A stretch of 64,000 bases of DNA, taken from the NCBI GenBank assembly GCA_964017195.1, contig OZ024889.1:60969858-61033857 (forward strand), given 5' to 3'. The notes beneath the pieces were generated by a model. The model saw only the letters and a program-made list of their open reading frames with translations, did no database searches and had not been told where the DNA came from. Numbering within the stretch: position 1 is the first letter of the stretch; every line of letters begins with the position of its first letter. Below, one piece after another: positions 46,959 through 55,379 of the stretch. This DNA comes from Siderastrea radians. Lineage: Eukaryota; Cnidaria; Anthozoa; Scleractinia; Rhizangiidae. A program made the translations under genes and the position numbers.

Positions 46959-47035
46959 ATGGCCGCGAAGTCCACTTTCACAGTAGCTAACCGGCGAAAG
47001 CGAAGGCGCTCTGCACAAACGGAGTCAAGCGACAG
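46959..47035 (+). CDS. Possible first coding exon of an unrelated gene
   Basis: The ATG has a good start context (CAAGATGGC). The frame gives MAAKSTFTVANRRKRRRSAQ then TESSD and stops at a consensus donor (GACAG then GTGAAAG). The local GC content is higher than the surroundings, as around promoters. The peptide has a basic cluster (RRKRRR) that could be a nuclear localisation signal. No family was recognised and no later exon was found before the retroelement cluster begins, so the rest would have to lie far downstream. Confidence 0.35.
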
Positions 47036-47309
47036 GTGAAAGATTAAGTCTGTTTTATATATATTTGGTCAGGGATTGACAGTGAGTTGCACTGATATCG
47101 GTAACTGTGTTCTGTCGACTCATGCAAGCCTTGAAGTGAAAAAGAGGCAAAGTGGCAGATTAACCTGAGGTCTTCTCAGTTTGCATGCGGCAAGCTTTCC
47201 GCACATCTCACGGGCATAATTTGTGATTACTGTTGTATTTACGATTGCTATCCTTATAAGACTGTATAAGTTTCAAACTAGTTTGCTTAATAATGGGGGA
47301 TGACGTGGG

Positions 47310-47705
47310 ACTGTATATTTTATTTATTTATTTATTTATTTTTTTTGACAATAAAAACTAACAGAAAAAATTCACGACGTTTCGACCGCACTTCGGTCAT
47401 TATCAAGCGAAATGTTGAGAATATGAATTTGCAAAGGGGCAAAAATATGTAAGGAAAATGTCTGAAGTAAAAATATGTAAAAGTAGCTAAAAGTATGTGT
47501 AAAAAGAATTTGTTAAAACAATAAAAGCATGCAAAAAAACTTACTATATAAAGACTAATTATTTAAAAACCTTCTCACGAATTGAGTCGGTCTGCACATT
47601 GAGACTTCTCAGTTCATAGATAAAAACATTTCGTAAATGAGGCAGTCAAATTTGTTTTTACATTTCTTTAGAATTTTAAAATCCTTGTTAAGATCCTTTT
47701 TTGGC
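47310..47705 (-). mobile_element. 3' end of a Penelope-like element (relic)
   Basis: Read on the minus strand it holds the end of a GIY-YIG-type protein (47703-47559), about 150 bp of AT-rich 3' sequence, a degenerate hammerhead-like core (47407-47376) and an A-rich (AAAT)n tail ending near 47315. The order matches the 3' end of Penelope-like elements. The 5' portion is missing. Confidence 0.65.
47559..47703 (-). pseudogene. GIY-YIG protein C-terminus, frameshifted
   Basis: The first frame reads DLNKDFKILKKCKNKFDCLI then YEMF. After one missing base in a T run the next frame continues IYELRSLNVQTDSIREKVFK and stops at 47559. The segment KILKKC then DCLIYEMFFI is the same landmark seen in the fragment at 52024-52362 (VLKKC then DCLIYEMLFI), where it follows a GIY-YIG-like core. 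It is too short for a standard open-frame scan. Confidence 0.65.
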
Positions 47706-48074
47706 CCCACAGGGCATTATATTTTCTGTAAACAAAAATTAGGGGTGGGGGTAGGGGTGGGGTGGGAGAAGGTGGGGCTCTCAGGAGCCCCCCATACACC
47801 CACCACTCACCACTGTAACTCATAGTGTCGGATTTCACTTATTATATGCGTAGGTACAAGCATAATAAGTGTAAATTTGGGTCAGGGAGGGTGTCACCCC
47901 CACCCCGCTTATTTCAGGTCTTATCCTTTTAAAAATCCATCCTCAAGTCCGGACCTTACCCAGGTCATGCCCTACTGTTTACTCCCAGCGGTATGTTGCG
48001 GATGATAGTTTCAGCCATAAGTGCGCATTGTTTGACCAAGGATAATTTTACTTTATGTCGGACCAAAAGAATAA

Positions 48075-48465
48075 AGAAAGAAGGAATAAATAAAAAAATA
48101 AATAAATAAATAACTGCAGACGTTGCATTGCCCTTTTCAGACCGAGTCAAAACCAAAGGTAAGGTGTAGGTTAAGTCACACACGAGCCAAGAGGGCCCAC
48201 AAGGCCGGACCTTAACCCAGTTTCTGTAGCATGAAGCAACTGAGAGTATTGCTACTCCCCCCCTGGATGGGATGCTAGTCCATCGCAGGGTTACCCCCAG
48301 CAGTATGTCGCCAGTGTCCATTTATACACATGGGTGAGAAGAGACAATGTGGAGTACTGGTTCCTTTTCTAAGGGAACAATACGATGGCAGGGACTGGGC
48401 GTCGAACCACTGACCTTCAGATCTGAAGTCCAATGCGCTAACCACTACACTACCGCTTGCCTTTT
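48075..48465 (-). mobile_element. tRNA-derived SINE
   Basis: On the minus strand a tRNA-like head (48465-48388) has an A box (TAGTGGTTAGCGCATTGG) and a B box (GGTTCGACGCC). The body includes CTAGCATCCCATCCAGGGG and the 3' end is an A/T tail of AAAT units near 48075-48112. The acceptor stem pairs poorly, so it is not a working tRNA. The 118-codon frame across it is not a gene. Adjacent 47710-48070 and 48470-49120 show no gene. Confidence 0.82.
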
Positions 48466-49127
48466 AAGGTAAACATATATGGAGATTACCCCCTCTTCAA
48501 TTCAACCTACATGTACATGGCATCAATGTAATTACAGCACAATGATTAATTGTTTGCAAAGCACTTCTGATTGTTAAACATTCAGTGATTGTCACTGGAT
48601 AAAAAGTATCAGGCTTAACCCCAGTAGTTATTTAATTTTTTTGCATCCACGAGAGACTAAGCTCAAAACTGGAAAACGCAAAAAAACAAGATGAAACATA
48701 AAAGATATAAAAGAACATGAACATAAGCCTCCTTCTGTCCGCTCTTCCATAGAATGTCATGACCTTGAGACCCTTCCTGCAAAAAAAACAAAACAAAAAG
48801 CAATGACAAACAAAAAAAGAGAAAAAATGGAAAACAGAAGACGGTGCCCCAGGCCCCTAACTCCCTTTACCCGCCTATTAAAGGATTTAATGGAGTATTC
48901 GAATAGGCTTAATAGGGAATTTGCAGCTATCCCGGTAACCTTTGTTTTTCATGAAAACTATCATGGCTTAAATTTAGGAAAAAGGTCTGGAGGAGAGTAA
49001 GCAGATTCATATTATTACCCCTCCTGTATTATTACTATTATAGCAGAATTCACGACTGTATGCTAACAGCTAAACTAGCTACACAGGGTGCATAGCGTAA
49101 CCTGTGAGCCTTGGAGTAAAAAAAAAA

Positions 49128-49128
<1 letters not shown>

Positions 49129-49181
<53 letters not shown>
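49129..49181. repeat. (TA)n microsatellite, left of the Penelope-like element
   Basis: About 26 TA units preceded by an A run. A second (TA)n lies at the opposite outer end of the element (51595-51656). Confidence 0.95.
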
Positions 49182-49184
<3 letters not shown>

Positions 49185-49270
49185 TTGATTTGCAGAACTG
49201 CTGTCAGAGTGCTCAATAGAAAAACTAGAGCATAAATATTAGAACACAGTCTGATCAACTGAAGATTAGA

Positions 49271-49346
49271 CTTGGCATTTTTATTACTAAATAGTTTCGT
49301 ACCGCACAATTTGTAGGGCACTCATCAGATAAAATTGCCAAATGTA
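49271..49346 (-). ncRNA. Hammerhead ribozyme, type I, left arm
   Basis: On the minus strand the core CTGATGAG, stem II (GTGCCC... with GTGCGGTAC), GAAAC, a 3-bp stem III closed by ATTT and the cleavage triplet GTA are all present. The following ATAAAAATGCCAAGT pairs with ACATTTGGCAATTTTAT upstream to form stem I of about 14 bp. Compared with the right-arm copy, one stem I wobble is a Watson-Crick pair here, but stem II has one C-C mismatch. Penelope-like elements are known to encode such ribozymes. Confidence 0.8.
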
Positions 49347-49480
49347 AAGATTACAACGCTACGCTGGTATATGACAAAGATAATTATAAAGTATAAAATT
49401 ACAACGGTTACTGTTTCGAAACAACAAATGCTTAAAAAATGCGTGACAATGGAAGTTTTGAAATCTAAAATAAACAGTTG

Positions 49481-50080
49481 CTATTGCGTGACGGGTTTGA
49501 AGTTTTTGAGCAGGAATTTGTTTGCGTGTTTACAGGAGGTTATTAGTTCATTACGTTTATTGAGTGAAGCCAAATCAGGTCTGCAGATTATAAAATACTT
49601 CTCCCACAGGCACAAGTTACAGCGATTTGAAGCGGGGTTGTATGGGGCAGCTTGCTTTAGGATCTTCCATGTGACTTGAAAATTTGTTTTGGTGTCTTTC
49701 AACTGCCAAACGTATTTGCTTAGCTCGGTATTGAGTCTCTTGCTCGGGTGATTAAAGGAAGCTTTGTGGTTGGTGAATCTAGTCTTAAAGGAGTTTTCAG
49801 TAAGGCCTACGTAGGTCTGATCAGGCCTATTGTCTACCGTTGCCACAGTCGCTTGGTATACTACTGATTCCTTGAGACAATTCCCAGCCAAAGGGCAGTC
49901 AGCTGGTTTCCTACAGTTGCATGTTTTTGATGGCACAATCTTCTTGCGAAGGGTTGACTTATTATGGCCGTCGATGTTTTGTTTGAGGTTGGTCATGCAG
50001 CTGTAACTGATTTTCACTGTGTTACGGTTGAAGATCTTGTGTAACACGTGGCCCTTTGGGAATTCTTCGTCGAGAATCTT
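49481..50080 (-). pseudogene. GIY-YIG endonuclease domain, inverted copy
   Basis: About 200 residues from KILDEEFPKGHVLHKIFN to NFKPVTQ are nearly identical to the end of the plus-strand protein at 50106-51290 (for example SCKHAN here, SCRHAN there). They include the Cys cluster CNCRKPADCPLAGNC, the GIY-YIG core TYVGLTENSFKTRF and TELSKYVW. The peptide beyond KILDEEF toward its apparent start (MVTCVRCWW) is junction sequence and not part of the protein. This is a retroelement fragment, not a host gene. Confidence 0.85.
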
Positions 50081-50105
50081 CCACCAGCATCGGACGCATG
50101 TCACC

Positions 50106-51290
50106 ATGGGTAGCTATGACGGTGCTGAATCATGTGAGCTCGTTGGCGCTTTTCTCCTCCACAAAATCAAAGAGAAACATGGCAACAACTTCGGATTATA
50201 CAGAGATGACGGCCTCGGAATTACAAATGCAACGCCTCGTCAAGTAGAGCTAATCAAGAAAGATCTGTGTACCATCTTCAGTGAGCATGGCCTTAAAATT
50301 ACAATTGTAGCCAACAAAAAAATCGTCAATTTCCTCGACGTCACTCTCAACCTTTCCAACGGTACATACATGCCTTATACCAAGCCAAACAACATCCCAC
50401 TTTACATCCACAAGAAATCTAACCACCCACCGCAGATCATCAAAAACATCCCAAAGTCCATCAATAAAAGGCTCTCCGAGATTTCATATGACCAAGATTC
50501 CTTCGATAAAGCAGTTCCACTCTATCAAAAAGCCCTTAACGACAGCGGATACAAGCACCGCCTTGCATTTTCATCGCCAACCGCATCAGAACCGCCAAAC
50601 TCCGATAGAAAGAATCGCCACAGAGATATCATTTGGTACAACCCCCCGTTCAGTAAAAATGTCGCCACCAGCATCGGACGGACTTTCCTAAAGATTCTCG
50701 ACGAAGAATTCCCAAAGGGCCACGTGTTACACAAGATCTTCAACCGTAACACAGTGAAAATCAGTTACAGCTGCATGACCAACCTCAAACAAAACATCGA
50801 CGGCCATAATAAGTCAACCCTTCGCAAGAAGATTGTGCCATCAAAAACATGCAACTGTAGGAAACCAGCTGACTGCCCTTTGGCTGGGAATTGTCTCAAG
50901 GAATCAGTAGTATACCAAGCGACTGTGGCAACGGTAGACAATAGGCCTGATCAGACCTACGTAGGCCTTACTGAAAACTCCTTTAAGACTAGATTCACCA
51001 ACCACAAAGCTTCCTTTAATCACCCGAGCAAGAGACTCAATACCGAGCTAAGCAAATACGTTTGGCAGTTGAAAGACACCAAAACAAATTTTCAAGTCAC
51101 ATGGAAGATCCTAAAGCAAGCTGCCCCATACAACCCCGCTTCAAATCGCTGTAACTTGTGCCTGTGGGAGAAGTATTTTATAATCTGCAGACCTGATTTG
51201 GCTTCACTCAATAAACGTAATGAACTAATAACCTCCTGTAGACACGCAAACAAATTCCTGCTCAAAAACTTCAAACCCGTCACGCAATAG
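50106..51290 (+). pseudogene. Penelope-like RT (C-terminal part) plus GIY-YIG endonuclease
   Basis: About 394 residues from MGSYDGAESCELVGAFLL. FGLYRDDGLG is the YxDD catalytic motif of the RT palm, followed by NKKIVNFLDVTLNLSNGTY (thumb side). A Cys cluster (CNCRKPADCPLAGNC) and the GIY-YIG core (TYVGLTENSF, then Arg of KTRF, Asn-His, and Glu of TELSKYVW) follow, ending NFKPVTQ. An open frame continues upstream to 50019, but that part is translated from the inverted arm. Fingers and most of the palm are missing, so it cannot make an active RT. The open frame suggests a young insertion. In the intact family the protein copies element RNA by target-primed reverse transcription. Confidence 0.85.
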
Positions 51291-51489
51291 CAACTGTTTA
51301 TTTTAGATTTCAAAACTTCCATTGTCACACATTTTTTAAGCATTTGTTGTTTCGAAACAGTAACCGTTGTAATTTTATACTTTATAATTATCTTTGTCAT
51401 AAGCTTTCATTGTTCCGAAAAACCGTTGTAATTTTATACTTTCCTTCTCATCGAGCGTCCTTATATACCAGCGTAGCGTTGTAATCTTT

Positions 51490-51566
51490 ACATTTGGCAA
51501 TTTTATCTGATGAGTGCCGTACAAATTGTGCGGTACGAAACTATTTAGTAATGAAAATGCCAAGTC
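51490..51566 (+). ncRNA. Hammerhead ribozyme, type I, right arm
   Basis: The core CTGATGAG (51507-51514) and GAAAC (51537-51541) flank stem II, formed by GTGCCGTAC and GTGCGGTAC with a minimal loop. Stem III is A-C-U pairing with A-G-U around an AUUU loop. Predicted cleavage is after GUA (51550). The bases after the site (ATGAAAATGCCAAGT) pair with 51490-51506 to give a long stem I with one A-A mismatch and two wobbles. All invariant core positions are kept. It lies at the 3' end of the Penelope-like element, where such ribozymes are known. Confidence 0.85.
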
Positions 51567-51590
51567 TAATCTTCAGTTGATCAGACTGTG

Positions 51591-51594
<4 letters not shown>

Positions 51595-51656
<62 letters not shown>
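51595..51656. repeat. (TA)n microsatellite, right of the element
   Basis: About 30 TA units, followed by a TTA/ATT-rich run to 51690. It mirrors the (TA)n at 49129-49181, so the element may have inserted into or been duplicated within a TA tract. Confidence 0.95.
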
Positions 51657-51659
<3 letters not shown>

Positions 51660-51703
51660 ATTATTATTATATTATTGTTATTATTATTATTATTAAAATC
51701 AGA

Positions 51704-52362
51704 TTGAATTTGGATAAACATTCAAGGATAAAAATTAGCGAGAAAAGTTTAACACAACGTTTCGATGTCTCCATGAGACATGAAATATGTTGGTCTTCAC
51801 TTCACTCTACCATATCTCACTTTGTTACCTCAGTGATGTCTGGAGATCCCAATGTGCCAGCTCAACTACCTGTCAACGAAAATACTGTTCACTGCGTAGT
51901 ACTGCCATTAAAAGATCAAAAGTCGGCTGATGCGGTGAAAAAACAACCATCCGACCTCAGCAAGAGAATCGATCACACTCTTCAACCAGTTTTTAGGAGC
52001 CGCAAAATTGGTGGACCATTAAGATGCGTGAGCCCAAACCCTTAGTCAACCAACAATGCGTGGTGTACAATTATCAATGTGATCTGTGCGATGCGGAGTA
52101 TGTCGCTTATACTAGCTGGCATTTAAACCAACGTATTGACGAACACCCTTTTTCAGGAATCGGCAAGCATCTACAGAACGACCACGGCATTAAAACCATC
52201 GGCGACCTTAACAGTAACTTTTCTGTCCTCAAGAAATGCGGTGGAGAACTGGACTGTTTAATTTACGAAATGTTGTTTATAAAGACTGAGAAGAAACCAA
52301 AACTGAACACGCAATCGGACTCTATCCGCGCAAAACTAAAGAGTTGGTTTAGTGGAATCTGA
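51704..52362 (+). pseudogene. Second Penelope-like GIY-YIG fragment, frameshifted
   Basis: The first frame (to about 52020) ends LQPVFRSRKIGGPLR; the next frame (from 52024) continues REPKPLVNQQCVVYNYQCDL then CDAEYVAYTSWHLNQRIDEH, KHLQNDHG, VLKKC and DCLIYEMLFI, ending WFSGI. CDLCDAEYV-YT-HLNQR is a GIY-YIG core with Gly replaced by Ala (YVAYT), and IGKH/DCLIYE give the later conserved positions. The family differs from the neighbouring element but matches the relic at 47559-47703. The upstream part, with the RT, is missing. Confidence 0.75.
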
Positions 52363-55068
52363 ACGCCTGGAACAAGCTAGTGATCTACGATAGTGCGAGG
52401 CACCGCGCGAGTTTCCACGTTTTCGGCGCTTCCCGCCTCGCGATTAGTTGCAGTTTTGCCATTTCACAGCTCCCTTTCTCTGTCTATCTCTGGACCAGGA
52501 TAGAAGCTTATACGCACCTGAACAGGCCTAATTATTTGGTGCTTTTCTTTGGGTTACCGCCAGAGCAAAACGAAAACAAAGCCTTCAGGTTTGCAGGTTA
52601 CCATGCAATACACATTCTAAAAGACGCCTTCATGCGCTTCTTACAGCTCCTGAAGATTACCGAAATGCCTGGCAGGCTTTAGCCCAAGAAATGTTTACTT
52701 CAAGATTTGAATTTGCATCTGTTTTTGTTTTTAGTAATTTTGCACGCATTCAAGAATCTTCTTATATATTTTGCGTGCAAACTCTCCTGCATTATGATAA
52801 CCTTAATAGTCTCAACTCATAATCTTTTTCATTCCGGAAACGATATAAACACTTGTTATCAACTCTTACTTTTGTAGATGCGTACGTGAGAGCACCATAT
52901 TTTTCTTAAAGTGTCATTTCCGCTGAAAAAAACAGTCAGCGACCTCACGGTCAACTCAAACTTATGGTGCCAAGTTCACAGAAGTATACGATATGTGTAG
53001 CATGTGAACTCTAAAAGCTATTTCCTGTGCTCATCTAAATTATTTAGTCCTTATTCATAAGTCCAAAAATCTCAAAATTGGGTTTGCTAAATAAACGAAA
53101 CTGACAAGTAGCTCCAAAGGAGAACACTGCTCGATAGCTTTTATTTGAATGCTCGCACTTGAGGATTTCCTCAGCCACAGTCTCACACATTTTAACCACA
53201 TTTGTTGATTTGTGGTTTCAACGTTGGAGCGAAGGAGTAAACATCCTTCCCTCCTAAGAGAATTTTTCCCTCAGGAACCTGCGGTCATAAATTTAAGGAG
53301 CATAAAAGCGTAATCTTACTACTGCAACGATCGGAAGACTAAGCGTACGTGGGTAGTTGTCTTAGCCAACACAGCGTCACAGAAAAGAACAGTTCTGTGG
53401 CGTTTTAGGATTTCACCCACAGGCCAAAGAGTTTGAACAAACCTCCACAGCATAATATAAACGGCGCCACACGAAATTACTGGTCACTTAGTAGCTTTCA
53501 TTTGCAAGATCCAGGCTTAGAAGTTGAAACTCTTTAAAACGTGGCGTGGTTCGATCGCTAGGAAGAAATCACGAAAGCGCCTCTTAATCTGAAGATCGGA
53601 GGTTTCACTCTTCAAGTTAGATCTCTGTTCATTTGCTTAACGTGTATTATGAGTTGCGACCGGGATAGCAGAGATACTACCAACCTCTGGAAATCTAAAA
53701 TCTGGAGTTTTTTTCTTTTTTGCCCCCCCCCTCATTAACTCACCCACCCTTCCCAAAAAATAACCCCCCCCCCGCACGAAAAGAGTTTGGCAGAGCGGAA
53801 GCGGCAAATCTTTGCGGGAAACTAGGGCTTTTGTTTTTCGTGGTCTTTAATTGGTCGAACGTTTATCCAATCAGACTGTCGATTATAAGGCCGCAATGAC
53901 GACAGCTCTCGGAAACGACTAAACTGTATCGGATTGAGTGAAAGATGAAGGAAATTCGAAAAATGTAACTAGGAACCGCGACATGAAACCAAAGTCGTTT
54001 GGATTTCGGGGAAATTTGGGCTACAATCTATATTGGAAAAAAGATCCGAAAAGATCCAGAGACCCAAAGTCGATTTTATCCGGGAGATTGGGCCACCCGT
54101 ACGGGAGCCCGGTGATTCGTCCCGTATCCGGGCGAGTTGGCGTAAATGCCGATAGTTTTGGTGATACTTGAGCTTCTTCGTAAAACAACTGAAAATAAAA
54201 AGGAGTGAACGTTTCATGCACCAGACCACACATAAAAGAGACCCTTGCTTCATACAGCTATCCTCGATTGCTCAATTCATGTGGCGAGAGTAGAGCGCTT
54301 AGCTTGCAATGTGCGCCTAAAACTTATCACCCTCACATCGCCTGCGCTCTGTCTCACAACATTGAAAAATCGCGCACAAACTGATTGAGAAATCGCCAGA
54401 AGATCGCCAAAAAAATTGCATCAAAAAACGCACGACCATGAAGGTTGTGATGTACTTGTAGACTTGGGCGCTGCCCAATTTGGAACATCATTCTGGAAGA
54501 CGACTGTGACTGTGAAATTGATAAAGACTGTTGGTCAATTTCCCTGTGCCAGTTTAATAGAGGATTTATTTATTTTACTTTTCTTTTTGTAATCCAATTA
54601 ACTAGCAGCTTTTCCTCAATTCCTATTATTCGTGTTAATTAAATTGTGGGGGCGCGAACCGCTTGTTAACCAGTCCAATTTAGGAAATTATTGGATAACT
54701 GACTGTTTGTTTGACAATATGGCTCACAGTGTCGACTGTTAAGCAGCAGCTGATGAAGACGTGGCTAAAGGAGGATGAAGTAGATTTAGTTGTTAGCTAG
54801 TTAAAATCTGAACGTTACTAGTTTTGCACGGTTTTTTCTTTCTTTTGCAGATTCGATAAGTACGCACACGTGCAAACAAACAAACAAAAACAAATGGTCA
54901 AGCATTGTACACACCGGCCGGTGATTCAGGTTGCTCTGGGAACACTTGATACTCAAAAACCTGAGTAGCGCAGCAGTCAGCGGATCTTTCTCTGACAACA
55001 GATGCGTTTCTTTTTTCCCACTTCATGCAGGGTCACCACCGGTATAGCTGTTGCAAGGGTGATAAGAT
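52363..55068. other. No gene seen; degenerate repeat tracts
   Basis: Blocks near 53125-53190 and 53390-53480 share words with each other and with 57265-57500 (TTTTAGGATTTCACCCACAG, CCACAGCATAATA). C runs occur near 53724 and 53764. The frame at 52380-52682 follows the retroelement fragment but shows no recognisable domain. Around 53940-54250 both strands have short open frames with no family resemblance. Confidence 0.5.
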
Positions 55069-55379
55069 CAGGGTTGCCACGGTCAGGGAAAACAATTTTT
55101 TCAAGGACAGGGAAAAGTCATGAAATGTTGCATCAAGTCTGGGAAATTCTTAACTCTACCTCAAAGTCCGTGACAAGTCAGGGATTTTATTTTCTTGCTG
55201 GCCACTAGTTTTAAGCTGGATGTCTCCTGTGGTAAGGTAATGTTGTTTCGAAAAGCATTTTTGAATCAACTGTTTTTGAGTATACCGCCAAAGGATTTAT
55301 CATGTAAGGTCAGTGAAAATTGGTTTGTGGTGAGGAAAAAGTCAGGGAATTCGTTTTATCCCGATGGGTGGCAACCCTG
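55069..55379. mobile_element. 311-bp hAT-like MITE
   Basis: CAGGGTTGCCAC at the left is matched by GTGGCAACCCTG at the right, the classical start of hAT-type terminal repeats. Inside, GTCAGGGA words recur. The flanking 8-mers (GATAAGAT and AGAGAAGG) do not match, so the target duplication is eroded or the ends are slightly different. Confidence 0.6.

Larger units (their letters stand above)
49238..51597. mobile_element. Penelope-like retroelement collapsed into a long inverted repeat
   Basis: The left arm (49238 to about 50080) is the inverted copy of the right arm (about 50690-51597). Each arm carries the GIY-YIG half of the protein and, at its outer end, a hammerhead ribozyme. The middle (50097-50690) holds a reverse-transcriptase fragment in the right-arm orientation. 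The right arm has an extra partial duplication of its 3' part near 51405-51475. The element is 5'-truncated: most of the RT domain is absent. The outer borders abut (TA)n runs. Confidence 0.85.

Noticed and set aside
47965..48321. 118-codon minus frame
   Set aside because: It covers a tRNA-derived SINE and its tail.
48388..48465. tRNA gene
   Set aside because: A and B boxes are good but the acceptor stem pairs poorly and the sequence continues into a SINE body and A/T tail.
50019..50105. Start of the 423-codon retroelement frame at 50019
   Set aside because: This part is translated from the inverted arm and junction. The retroelement homology begins around 50106.
50525..50752. Minus-strand frame sharing a start sequence with the frame at 50019
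   Set aside because: It is an antisense shadow of the retroelement created by the inverted repeat.
52380..52682. 100-codon frame after the second GIY-YIG fragment
   Set aside because: No domain, no sequence resemblance to known retroelement proteins, and it starts after the stop of the fragment.
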